Source: Gammaproteobacteria bacterium
GTDB taxonomy: Bacteria; Pseudomonadota; Gammaproteobacteria; Burkholderiales; Rhodocyclaceae
DNA: 64,000 nucleotides
NCBI GenBank assembly: GCA_018824085.1
Contig: JAHJHI010000016.1
Location: 1 to 64,000, forward strand
Reading direction: 5' to 3'
Shown here: piece by piece, positions 53,408 to 63,617 of the stretch
Layout of the letters: every line of letters starts with the position of its first letter
Numbering within the stretch: position 1 is the stretch's first letter
The notes under the pieces: generated by a model
The model's input: the letters and a program-made list of their open reading frames with translations, nothing else
The model's database searches: none
What the model was told of the DNA's origin: nothing
Position numbers and translations under genes: made by a program

Positions 53408-53566
53408 ATGCTGGATCACATCGGCCTTGCCGCCAGCGTCAGCGATTGCGTCGAATGCAGCGCTGCCTTCGTCATCGGTCCCGACGGCCCGGGCATCGAA
53501 ATGCGCGGCCATCGGCAAGAGGCCGGAGCGCTCCGGCAGGGCCGACGCCCGCAGCATCCGTTGTGA
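53408..53566 (+). pseudogene. VOC (glyoxalase-fold) gene remnant with internal deletion
   Basis: A 52-codon frame with a good ribosome-binding site (AAGGGAG). It starts like a vicinal-oxygen-chelate protein (MLDHIGLA-SVSD) and jumps at once to what looks like the family's C-terminal strand (AAFVIGPDGPGIE, compare AFVxDPDGHNIE). About 80-90 residues of the middle are missing, and the final metal-site region is degraded. It overlaps the next gene by one base, so it may persist as a leader cistron. Confidence 0.5.
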
Positions 53567-53940
53567 TGACCATTCTCGTGAAACGCGCGTACGAACCGCC
53601 CGGCGCCGCTGACGGCTTCCGGATTCTGGTCGACAGGCTGTGGCCGCGAGGCGTGTCCAGGCAGGACGCGCATGTCGATCTGTGGCTCAGGGATGCGGCG
53701 CCGAGCGCGTCGCTGCGCAAATGGTTCGGCCACGATCCGGCGAAGTGGGCCGGATTCAGGCAACGCTACTTTCTTGAGCTTGCCGGCCGTCCCGAGGTGA
53801 TCGCGCAACTCGAAGCGCAAATGGACCGGGGCGTCGTGACGCTCGTCTACGGTGCCCGGGATACGGTGCACAACAACGCCGTCGCGCTCAAGGCCTATCT
53901 TGAAGACGCCGGCCGGCGCGCATCGGCCGGGGCGTGCTGA
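53566..53940 (+). CDS. DUF488 family protein (YeaO-like)
   Basis: A 124-residue protein with the DUF488 pattern: VKRAYEPPGAADGFRILVDRLWPRG, then LRKWFGHDPAKWAGFRQRY and LVYGARDTVHNNAVALKAYL. The function is unknown; relatives are small soluble proteins. Its ATG shares an A with the stop of the VOC remnant (TGATG), which indicates translational coupling. Confidence 0.9.
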   Translation: MTILVKRAYEPPGAADGFRILVDRLWPRGVSRQDAHVDLWLRDAAPSASLRKWFGHDPAKWAGFRQRYFLELAGRPEVIAQLEAQMDRGVVTLVYGARDTVHNNAVALKAYLEDAGRRASAGAC

Positions 53941-53959
53941 AGGCGGGTTGCAGGATGCG

Positions 53960-54865
53960 TCAGGCTTCGTCAGGCACGGTGCCCTGTGCGGCCATTTCCT
54001 TTGCGACGCGGGCCTGCGCCAGCATGCGGGCGCGGCTGTCGGGCGTTTCCAGGCTGATGCGGCCGATGGCGCCGTCGCGGTAATCCTGCAGCAGCGTGAA
54101 TGCGGCTTTCTCGAGATCGGCGGCGCCGCCCTTGATGCGGTACCCGCGGCGCGCCGCAATGTGCGCGATGACGGATACGCCGTCCATGTCGGGCGTGCAG
54201 CCGTAGCGCGCGGCGAGCTGTGCCGGGTAGCGCGCCTGCAGCAAATCGCCGAGAAAGGTGGCGACTTCCTCGTCGATGATGGCGTTGCGGCCGATGGCGT
54301 GGCTGGCCGCCAGCATCAGGCCGTCGCTCTCGTGCTCGATCTTCGGCCACATGAGACCGGGCGTGTCGTACAGCGTGAGCCGGGGCGTCAGGTGGATGCG
54401 CTGGATGCTTTTCGTGATCGCCGGCTCGTCGCCGGTGGCGGCGACGCGCCGCTTGACCAGTGCGTTCATCAACGTCGATTTCCCGACGTTCGGAATGCCC
54501 ATGATGATGAGGCGCAGCGGCTTCAGGTTGTCGTCGCGATGTGGCGCCAGCGACTGGGCGAGCTGCGGGATGCGCGTCGCGTCGCCCGGCTTGCGCGCGG
54601 ACAGCGCAACCGCCTTGGTGTTGGGCAGGCTGTTGAAATGCTTGAGCCAGGCAGCGGTGGCATCCGGGTCGGCGAGGTCGGCCTTGTTCAGCAGCTTCAG
54701 GCAGGGGCGATTGCGATGCGTGCGCAGCGCGTGAATCATCGGATTGCTGCTGGCCTCGGGCAGGCGGGCGTCCAGCACCTCGACCACGACGTCGACCGAC
54801 TTCATCGCGTCGGTCGCATGCTTGCGCGCGGAGGTCATGTGACCGGGGAACCACTGGATGGACAT
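53960..54865 (-). CDS. ylqF: Ribosome biogenesis GTPase YlqF/RbgA
   Basis: A 301-residue circularly permuted GTPase that helps mature the large ribosomal subunit. The G4 motif NKAD comes before G1 (GIPNVGKST) and G3 (DTPG), the diagnostic order. The start MSIQWFPGHMTSARK is typical. It is the last gene of a leftward series with the DUF1223 and gamma-glutamyltransferase genes. Confidence 0.95.
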   Translation of the reverse strand: MSIQWFPGHMTSARKHATDAMKSVDVVVEVLDARLPEASSNPMIHALRTHRNRPCLKLLNKADLADPDATAAWLKHFNSLPNTKAVALSARKPGDATRIPQLAQSLAPHRDDNLKPLRLIIMGIPNVGKSTLMNALVKRRVAATGDEPAITKSIQRIHLTPRLTLYDTPGLMWPKIEHESDGLMLAASHAIGRNAIIDEEVATFLGDLLQARYPAQLAARYGCTPDMDGVSVIAHIAARRGYRIKGGAADLEKAAFTLLQDYRDGAIGRISLETPDSRARMLAQARVAKEMAAQGTVPDEA

Positions 54866-54954
54866 GGCGGAGGCGACGCTGGAAAAGACGACATTCTACC
54901 GGCCGCGGCGCCGCGTCTGACGCGGGCCGTGTCGACAGGCTGGCGCGGGGCTGG

Positions 54955-55752
54955 CTAGCGCCCGGGTGCGGCGCCGGGCACGCAGGCCGGCGTGGATGCC
55001 GCAAGGCGTGCCGCACCGGAGGCCGCGTCGGCCTGGACCAGCGCAATGCCGAGTCCGGCGGCCTTCCAGCCGGGTTCGAGCGCGATGTCCTGGCGCACCG
55101 TGACGCGGCCGGCGGCGTCAGGCTGCAGCGGACCGATCCAGCGCCGCACGACATAGTCGTGGGCGAGGTGGCGGCCGGCGTTCTCGCCCGCCGCGATCTG
55201 CGAATCGAGGTGGCGTTCATAGACCGCCAGATATCCGACGCTGCCGTGCGCCAGTTCGCCGCTGGCGCCGGCGTGCAACGTGTCGCCGCCGATCTCCGCC
55301 GACAGCGCGACGGCACCGGCCGATGCAGGGATTCGCCGGGCCAGCGCGCTGCGCACCGCGTCCGGCGAACGCCACTGGCGGAAGTCTTCGCCGGCCACGC
55401 GCACCTGCGGGGTGTAGACGACGCTGCCGCCCTCGGCGCGGGACAGGCGGCGCTGCCGCTCGGAGTGGGCTGCCTGCGCGAACGGGTCGCGCCAGCCGAG
55501 GTGGTCCCAGTAGTCGACGTGAAAGGCGAGCGGCACGACCTGCCGTTTCTGCGCTGCGGCGTCGAGCGAACCGAGCCAGGCGTCGGCGGGCGGGCAACTG
55601 CTGCAGCCTTGCGACGTATAGAGTTCGACGACGGGAGCCCAGGGCCGGTTTGTGTCGCAGGCGGCGTGCAGCGTGGCGGGCAGCACGCCCAGCAGCGGGC
55701 CCATCAACAGGGCCGGGAGCAGGGAACGGATGGGGCGGCGGCGTGCGGGCAT
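54955..55752 (-). CDS. DUF1223 family secreted thioredoxin-like protein
   Basis: A 265-residue exported protein (signal to about LHA-ACD, residue 31). The thioredoxin-like site is CSSC in YTSQGCSSCPPAD; AFHVDYWDHLGWRDPF and YTPQVRVAG complete the family pattern. A role in redox or oxidative stress is assumed for the family but not shown. It starts 45 bases after the gamma-glutamyltransferase stop. Confidence 0.88.
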   Translation of the reverse strand: MPARRRPIRSLLPALLMGPLLGVLPATLHAACDTNRPWAPVVELYTSQGCSSCPPADAWLGSLDAAAQKRQVVPLAFHVDYWDHLGWRDPFAQAAHSERQRRLSRAEGGSVVYTPQVRVAGEDFRQWRSPDAVRSALARRIPASAGAVALSAEIGGDTLHAGASGELAHGSVGYLAVYERHLDSQIAAGENAGRHLAHDYVVRRWIGPLQPDAAGRVTVRQDIALEPGWKAAGLGIALVQADAASGAARLAASTPACVPGAAPGR

Positions 55753-55797
55753 GGCGATCTCCTTGACGGACTTGCCGAAGGAGACCGCCAGGCGGGC

Positions 55798-57396
55798 TCA
55801 GACCTTACCGGGTACGTGGCTGACGCCGCCGTCCGAGCGCGGGTCGGCCGCGCCTTCGAGCCGCCCGTCCGGGTGGCGCACGATGAGGCCGGCGTGGCCG
55901 GCGCTTTCGTCGAAATCGGCCAGCGCCTCGACGGCGTGACCGCGTGCGGCCAGTGCGTCGAACACTTCGCGCGGGAAGCGCGATTCAAGCTTCAGCGTGT
56001 CGCTGGCCGAGCCCCAGGTCCGCCCGAGCAGCCAGCGCGGCGCCGAAACGGCCGCCTCCACGGTCTGTCCCATGAGCAGGTGGCGGGTGAACACCTGCGC
56101 CTGGAACTGCGGTTGCCCGTCACCGCCCATGCTGCCGTAGACGACGGTACGCCCGTCGGTCAGCTGCGCCATCGGCGGGTTGAGCGTGTGGAAGGGCAGC
56201 CGGCCGGGTTTGAGCTCGTTGAGCGCACCGGCCTGCAGCGAGAAGCTGATGCCGCGGTTCTGCCACAGCACGCCCGAATCGCCGGCGATCACGCCGCTGC
56301 CGAACTCGTGATAGATGCTCTGGATGAAGCTGACCGCACGGCCTTCGCCGTCGACCACGCCCATCCATACGGTGTCGCCCGGTTGCGTGGCGACACCGCT
56401 GCCGACGCGGTCGGGGTTGATGTTGGCGGCGAGAGAGTCCAGTACTTCCGGGCGCAGGAAGGACTGGGCTTCCACGCGCATGCGCGACGGATCGGTCAGA
56501 TGGCGGTCTCGCACGAGGAAGGCCTGGCGCGTCGCTTCGACCACGCGGTGGATGTAGTCGGGCGAGCGGTCGTCCAGGCCGGCGACGCCGATGCGGTCGA
56601 GCTGGCCGAGTATGAGCAGCGACAGCAGCCCCTGCGTTGGCGGCGGCATGTTGTAGACGCGGCCCAGGCTGTGTTCCAGCATGAGCGGCGTGACGCGGCG
56701 CGCGTGATGGGCTTCGAGGTCGGGCAGGCGCAGCGGGCTGCCGGCGGATTCCATGGCGCGCGCCATGCGCCGGGCCAGTTCGCCGCGATAGAAATCGTCC
56801 AGGCCGGCGCAGGCGAGCTGCGACAGCGTGTCGGCCAGGTTCGGCTGCAGCAGCATGTCGCCGGCTTCCGGTACCCGCGCGTCGGGCATGAAATGCAGCG
56901 CGAAGCCCGGTTGATCGATGACTTCGCCATGCTTGACCCGGAGCCCGCGCGCGAGACTGCGCGACACGGGAACGCCGTTGCGGGCATGGTGTTCGGCATC
57001 GCGCAGCAGTCGCGACAGCGGCAGCCTGCCGCCGGCACGGGCGGCGGACTCCAGCGCAAGCTGCCAGCCGGACACCGTGCCGGCAACCGTCAGCGCCGCG
57101 AGCGGGCCGCGCGTCGGCAACTTCTCGCGGATGTCGCGGTCGGCATACCAGGGGCGGCTGGCCAGCGCCGCCGCCGCGCCGCAAGCGTCGATGCCCTGGG
57201 GGGCGGCGCCCGGTTCGGCGATCAGCCAGAAGCCGTCACCGCCGAGCGCGTTCATGTGAGGGTAGACGACGGCGATGGTGGCGGCTGCGCCGATCATCGC
57301 CTCTATGGCGTTGCCGCCCTCGCTCATGATGTCGCGCGCGGTGTCGGCGGCGAGGTGGTGCGGGGCGACGGCGATGCCGTGCGATGGCTGTGTCAT
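55798..57396 (-). CDS. Gamma-glutamyltransferase family protein
   Basis: A 532-residue Ntn-hydrolase. The small-subunit start and catalytic Thr lie in GDTVWMGVVDGEGRAVSFIQSIY, with the downstream Gly-Gly pair in YGSMGGDGQPQ. The large-subunit region (SEGGNAIEAMIGAAATIAVV, PPPTQGLLSLLIL) is also typical. No signal peptide is visible at the chosen ATG 57396, unlike classical periplasmic Ggt, so it may belong to the cytoplasmic or YwrD-like group. GGAG precedes the ATG. Confidence 0.9.
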   Translation of the reverse strand: MTQPSHGIAVAPHHLAADTARDIMSEGGNAIEAMIGAAATIAVVYPHMNALGGDGFWLIAEPGAAPQGIDACGAAAALASRPWYADRDIREKLPTRGPLAALTVAGTVSGWQLALESAARAGGRLPLSRLLRDAEHHARNGVPVSRSLARGLRVKHGEVIDQPGFALHFMPDARVPEAGDMLLQPNLADTLSQLACAGLDDFYRGELARRMARAMESAGSPLRLPDLEAHHARRVTPLMLEHSLGRVYNMPPPTQGLLSLLILGQLDRIGVAGLDDRSPDYIHRVVEATRQAFLVRDRHLTDPSRMRVEAQSFLRPEVLDSLAANINPDRVGSGVATQPGDTVWMGVVDGEGRAVSFIQSIYHEFGSGVIAGDSGVLWQNRGISFSLQAGALNELKPGRLPFHTLNPPMAQLTDGRTVVYGSMGGDGQPQFQAQVFTRHLLMGQTVEAAVSAPRWLLGRTWGSASDTLKLESRFPREVFDALAARGHAVEALADFDESAGHAGLIVRHPDGRLEGAADPRSDGGVSHVPGKV

Positions 57397-57745
57397 GGCC
57401 AGTCTCCATCTGTCCGTATGAAGTGCGCCGATATGGTGCATCAGGCGCGCCTTGTGTGCGTCACTATTCGATGCAGCGGGACATCTGCCCGCATGATGGC
57501 GGGCGGCTTGCCATTCGTGGCGGGCGTGCCGCTTGTTGCCCGGGATGGTGCATTTGTAACGCACGCATCCGGTACAGGCTGTGTCGCGTGCGTGACGTCT
57601 GGCGCACACTTCGGATGTGCTTTTCAGGAACGTGTAGTTTGCTGACTGCCTCGACAATTCCGACCGGTGCTCCGCTGCGCACGGCACGCATCTTGCCCTT
57701 GTGCCAGTGGATGCGATCCCGCGACATCGGCCCACGATAGAAGAA
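57397..57745. other. Divergent intergenic region, gamma-glutamyltransferase / ClC channel
   Basis: This 349-bp gap has no credible gene. It should hold promoters for both directions, but I see no convincing -35/-10 pair or operator. Confidence 0.5.
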
Positions 57746-59209
57746 ATGCCCCCATTGTTTGCAGTCAAAACCTGGCGAAACCAGATCCGGCGGACCTGGC
57801 TCTATGTGAAGCACCCGTCATTGAGGCGTCGAAACCACGCCTATTTCAAGGTGTGGCTGGGGCGCGTCGTGCTGTGGGCAGGCGGCATCGGCGTGGGTTT
57901 GCTGGCGGTGGGTTTCGCCGACATGTCGGACGCGGCCGTGCATCACTTCCGCGCGCTGGCAACCGAAAATCCCTATCTGCCCTTCGTCATCACGCCGCTC
58001 GGTGGCGCGCTGTGCGTGTGGCTCACACGGCGCTTCTTTCCGGGGGCGGAAGGCAGCGGCATTCCGCAGGCGATCGCGGAAATGTCGCGCCCGGACGTGC
58101 GCGGATGGCGCCCGCTGCTGTCGGTGCGCATCATTTTCGGCAAGGTGCTGGTCGGCGTGGCCGCGCTCGGCAGCGGTTTTTCGCTCGGCCGCGAAGGCCC
58201 GACCGTGCAGGTCGGCGCATCGCTGCTCAACGCCATGCACCGCTATCTGCCGGGCGGCCTGCACATTCCGCGCAACCACATGCTGGTGGCCGGTGGTGCG
58301 GCCGGCATCGCTGCGGCATTCAACACGCCGCTGGCCGGCGTGGTGTTCGCGATCGAGGAGCTGACGCGCAGCGTGGAGGCGCGCATGAGCGGCCTCATCA
58401 TCACCGCCATCGTGCTGGCCGGTATCGTGTCGCAGGCCTTTCTCGGCAAGGCCAGCTATTTCGGCGAGATCGCCATCGCCGGCACGGATCGCGAAATGGC
58501 CACCGCAGTCGCGATCACGTCGCTCGTCTGCGGCGTGGCCGGCGGCCTGTTCTCGCGCATGCTCATCATCAGCTCGATCTCATGGACCGGGCGCCTGGCC
58601 GACATGCGCCGGCTGTACCCGATACGCTTTGCCGCCGCCTGCGGATTTCTTGTGGCCGCGCTGGGCTTTGCGACGAACGGCGTCAGCTTCGGCAGCGGCT
58701 ACACGGAGACGCGCGCGCTGCTCGAAGGCACGTCGGAATTGTCCTGGTACTACGGACCGGCCAAGTTCATCGCGACGCTGATCGCCTACCTGAGCGGTCT
58801 GCCGGGCGGCATCTTCGCGCCCAGCCTGGCGATCGGCGCCGGTATCGGCCACGATCTCGCACCGCTGATCGGGCAGCAGGACGCCCCGGGCATGTTGCTG
58901 GTGCTGTGCATGGCCGGCTTTCTCGCCGCCGTGACGCAGGCACCGATCACGTCCTTCATCATCGTCATGGAAATGGTTGATGGCTATTCGGTGGTCATCG
59001 GCCTGATGGCGGTGTCGCTGCTGTCCTCCGGCGTGTCGCGCATCTTCAGCCAGCCGCTGTATCACACGGTGGCCAAGCACATGATCGCGCGCAACATGCC
59101 CAGACCGCACCCGCACGCCAAGGCGTCGCCTGCGGCGACAGCTTCGCCGGCTGAATCCGCAGGGCCGCCGGCACCGTCGGCCGACGCCGGCGGCACCCCC
59201 AAGGCCTGA
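57746..59209 (+). CDS. ClC-type chloride channel/transporter (ClcB-like)
   Basis: A 487-residue membrane protein with about ten helices that moves chloride, perhaps in exchange for protons. Selectivity-filter blocks are GSGIPQA, GREGPTVQ and GGIFAPSL. The position of the gating glutamate (GREGP) is kept. The C-terminal 45 residues are Pro/Ala-rich and disordered. I used ATG 57746; a GTG at 57701 would add 15 residues. Confidence 0.93.
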   Translation: MPPLFAVKTWRNQIRRTWLYVKHPSLRRRNHAYFKVWLGRVVLWAGGIGVGLLAVGFADMSDAAVHHFRALATENPYLPFVITPLGGALCVWLTRRFFPGAEGSGIPQAIAEMSRPDVRGWRPLLSVRIIFGKVLVGVAALGSGFSLGREGPTVQVGASLLNAMHRYLPGGLHIPRNHMLVAGGAAGIAAAFNTPLAGVVFAIEELTRSVEARMSGLIITAIVLAGIVSQAFLGKASYFGEIAIAGTDREMATAVAITSLVCGVAGGLFSRMLIISSISWTGRLADMRRLYPIRFAAACGFLVAALGFATNGVSFGSGYTETRALLEGTSELSWYYGPAKFIATLIAYLSGLPGGIFAPSLAIGAGIGHDLAPLIGQQDAPGMLLVLCMAGFLAAVTQAPITSFIIVMEMVDGYSVVIGLMAVSLLSSGVSRIFSQPLYHTVAKHMIARNMPRPHPHAKASPAATASPAESAGPPAPSADAGGTPKA

Positions 59210-59274
59210 GCGGGCACGCTGCAGTACCGTGCCATGCGTCAGGTCAAGACGCTCGGGGCCGTTCCGGGTGATGA

Positions 59275-61164
<1,890 letters not shown>

Positions 61165-61172
<8 letters not shown>

Positions 61173-61488
61173 CAAGCGGCCCGGCGGCACGCCATTCAGC
61201 CGCGCCGTGGGCGGCAAGGCGGCGCGCAAGCTCCGGGCGCAGCGCCAGGTCACGCGCACCGTCTGGTCCGGCCTCGGCATGATGGGTCTGGTCGGCTGGT
61301 CCGTCGTGCTGCCGACCTTGCTCGGCGCCGCACTCGGACTGTGGCTGGACCGGCACTACGGCGGCCGGCATTCATGGACGCTCGCGCTGCTCGCCGTCGG
61401 ACTGGGGCTGGGCTGCGCGAACGCCTGGCACTGGGTGTCGAAGGAGAGCCGCGACATCCGCGCAAACGAGGAGGACGATGATGAGTGA
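61165..61488 (+). CDS. atpQ: N-type ATPase accessory membrane protein AtpQ (AtpI-related)
   Basis: A 107-residue protein with a basic N-terminus and two membrane helices (about residues 38-58 and 68-88). The GWSVVLPTLLGAALGLWLD part resembles AtpI-type assembly or Mg/Ca-handling proteins. It overlaps atpC by eight bases. AtpQ and AtpR are the marker genes of N-ATPase operons. Confidence 0.88.
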
Positions 61489-61804
61489 GCTGCTGTATCC
61501 CGCACTGGCGCTGTGGCCGGGCGTACTGGCCGGCCTGTTGCTCGGCACATTCTTCTATGGCGGCCTGTGGTGGACGGTGCGTCGCGGTGTGTCGTCACCC
61601 CGCGCTGCGCTGTGGTTCATCGGCAGCATGCTGGTGCGGACCATCGTCGTGCTGGCCGGCTTCTACCTGGTGGCCGGCGGCGACTGGAAGCGCTGGCTGG
61701 CGACGCTGGCGGGCTTTGTCGTCGCGCGCTTGCTGGTTGCGCGCATCACCCGCCCGCCGCGTGACGGCGCCGCGTTCTCGCCGGGGGCCCGTCATGCATC
61801 TTAG
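61478..61804 (+). CDS. atpR: N-type ATPase accessory membrane protein AtpR
   Basis: A 108-residue protein with three hydrophobic helices. The conserved arginines in SMLVRTIVV and GFVVARLLVARI lie inside or next to helices; the family is proposed to interact with c-subunit glutamates during ring assembly. It overlaps atpQ by 11 bases and atpB by 11 bases. Confidence 0.88.
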   Translation: MMSELLYPALALWPGVLAGLLLGTFFYGGLWWTVRRGVSSPRAALWFIGSMLVRTIVVLAGFYLVAGGDWKRWLATLAGFVVARLLVARITRPPRDGAAFSPGARHAS

Positions 61805-62504
61805 TCCGGATGAACTGCTGTTCTGGCAGTACGGCGCCTTCCGGCTGAACGCGACCATCGTGTTCACCTGGGGCCTGATGCTGGTGCTCTCGCTCGGCAG
61901 CTGGCTGGTCACGCGGCGCCTGTCACGCGGGCTCGAGCGCTCGCGCTGGCAGAACCTGCTGGAGATCATCGTCACCGGCATCGAGCAGCAGATCGGCGAG
62001 GTCGGACTGGACGAACCGCGCAAGTACGTCGGTTTTCTCGGCTCGCTGTTCCTGTTCGTCGCAACGGCCAGCCTGTTCACCATCGTGCCCGGCTACGAGC
62101 CGCCCACCGGCTCGCTGTCGACGACGGTGGCGCTCGCGCTCTGCGTGTTCGTCGCGGTACCGCTGTTCGGCATTGAAAGCGGCGGCCTGCGCGCGTACCT
62201 GAGCGCCTATCTGCAGCCCACCGTCATCATGCTGCCATTCAACATCATCAGCGAGCTGTCGCGCACGCTGGCGCTCGCGGCGCGCCTGTTCGGCAACATG
62301 ATGAGCGGCACGATGATTCTCGCCATCCTGCTCACCATCACGCCCTTCATCTTCCCGATCGCGTTGAGCGCGCTCGGCCTGCTGACCGGCATGGTGCAGG
62401 CCTACATCTTCAGCATCCTGGCGGCCGTCTACATCGCGGCCGCGACCCGGACCCGCAGGCCCCCGGACGGCGGCACCACCGCCGCGACGGGTGCCCCGGC
62501 CTGA
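61794..62504 (+). CDS. atpB: N-type ATPase subunit a
   Basis: A 236-residue membrane subunit forming the ion half-channels beside the c-ring. The essential arginine is in the helix LSRTLALAARLFGNMMSG. The N-terminus MHLSPDELLFWQYGAFRLNAT and five or six helices fit. The start overlaps atpR; an in-frame frame opening further left is only read-through of the neighbour. Confidence 0.95.
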   Translation: MHLSPDELLFWQYGAFRLNATIVFTWGLMLVLSLGSWLVTRRLSRGLERSRWQNLLEIIVTGIEQQIGEVGLDEPRKYVGFLGSLFLFVATASLFTIVPGYEPPTGSLSTTVALALCVFVAVPLFGIESGGLRAYLSAYLQPTVIMLPFNIISELSRTLALAARLFGNMMSGTMILAILLTITPFIFPIALSALGLLTGMVQAYIFSILAAVYIAAATRTRRPPDGGTTAATGAPA

Positions 62505-62528
62505 TTCACGCATCGCGAAGGAGACATT

Positions 62529-62807
62529 GTGGACAGCATGACCATCATTGCAGTGGCATCAATCATCACGGCCGGACTGACCATCGCCATCGGCAGCGTC
62601 GGGCCGGCGCTCGGCGAAGGGCGCGCGGTGGCCACGGCACTCAGTTCGCTGGCGCAGCAGCCGGACGCCGCGGCCACCATCACGCGCACGCTGTTCGTCG
62701 GGCTGGCCATGGTCGAGTCGGTTGCGATCTATTGTTTCGTCGTGTCGATGATCCTGCTGTTCGCCAATCCGTTCTGGAACCACGCCATCCAGGCCGCCGG
62801 ACAGTGA
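62529..62807 (+). CDS. atpE: N-type ATPase subunit c (two glutamates per hairpin)
   Basis: A 92-residue helical hairpin that builds the rotor ring. It starts at GTG 62529 with AAGGAGAC upstream. Helix 1 carries Glu30 in GPALGEGRA and helix 2 carries Glu63-Ser64 with Tyr68 in MVESVAIYCF. Compared with Na-type rings such as Ilyobacter (Gln, Glu, Ser, Tyr), the helix-1 Gln is replaced by Glu. Family knowledge: N-ATPases were predicted to move Na, but such double-carboxylate sites may favour protons. Confidence 0.94.
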   Translation: MDSMTIIAVASIITAGLTIAIGSVGPALGEGRAVATALSSLAQQPDAAATITRTLFVGLAMVESVAIYCFVVSMILLFANPFWNHAIQAAGQ

Positions 62808-62810
62808 ACC

Positions 62811-63617
62811 ATGCTGATTGACTGGTTCACCGTGGGCGCGCAGGCGCTCAACTTCCTGATACTGGTGTGGCTGCTCAAGCGCTTCCTGTACAAACCGGTG
62901 CTCGACGCGATCGACGCGCGCGAGCAGCGCGTCGCGGCCGAACTGGCTGACGCCGACGCCATCCGCGCCACGGCGCGCACCGAGCGCGAAACATACCGCC
63001 AGAAGAACGAGGCGTTCGATGCCCAGCGCGCCGCGCTGCTGGCGCAGGCGAGCGCAGAAGCCAGAACGCAGCGCGAACAGCTGCTTGACGAGGCGCGCGC
63101 CGCCGCCCGGGCGCTTGCGGACGCGCGCCGCGAGCGGCTGGAAAGCGAAGCGAAGGCGCTGCATCAGGCCATAGGGGTCAGGGCGCAGAAGGAGGTTTTC
63201 GCGATCGCGCGCAAGACGCTGTCGGACCTGGCGGACGCCGGACTTGAGGAACGCATGGTCGCGGTGTTCATCGCCAGGCTGCAGGCGCTGACGGCGGAAG
63301 AACTGAAAGGGCTGGCGAGCGCGCTCGCGGCGTCGGACGGAGCGGTAAGCGTGCGCAGCGCGTTCGACCTGCCGCCGGCGCCGCGCGCCGCGTGTGAACA
63401 GGCGATCACCGGCCTGCTGGGTGCAGACGTCAAGGTCGGCTTCGATACCGTTGCGGAACTGGTCGGCGGCATCGAAATGCTGGCAGGCGGGCACAAGGTC
63501 GCGTGGAGCATCGCCGGCTACCTGACGGCGCTCGAGACCGGCGTGACCGAACTGCTGCGCGCGAAGGAAGGTGCGGACGCGACGGCTGCGCGAGGTGGCG
63601 ACGATGGACGGCGCTAG
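62811..63617 (+). CDS. atpF: N-type ATPase subunit b with delta-like C-terminus
   Basis: A 268-residue stator protein. An N-terminal membrane helix (NFLILVWLLKRFLYKPVLDAID) leads to a long charged coiled coil (about 35-140). The last third (residues about 180-255, ADVKVGFDTVAELVGGIEM) resembles the C-terminal part of the delta/OSCP subunit. The operon has no separate atpH, so this fusion probably replaces delta. It starts three bases after atpE. Confidence 0.93.
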   Translation: MLIDWFTVGAQALNFLILVWLLKRFLYKPVLDAIDAREQRVAAELADADAIRATARTERETYRQKNEAFDAQRAALLAQASAEARTQREQLLDEARAAARALADARRERLESEAKALHQAIGVRAQKEVFAIARKTLSDLADAGLEERMVAVFIARLQALTAEELKGLASALAASDGAVSVRSAFDLPPAPRAACEQAITGLLGADVKVGFDTVAELVGGIEMLAGGHKVAWSIAGYLTALETGVTELLRAKEGADATAARGGDDGRR

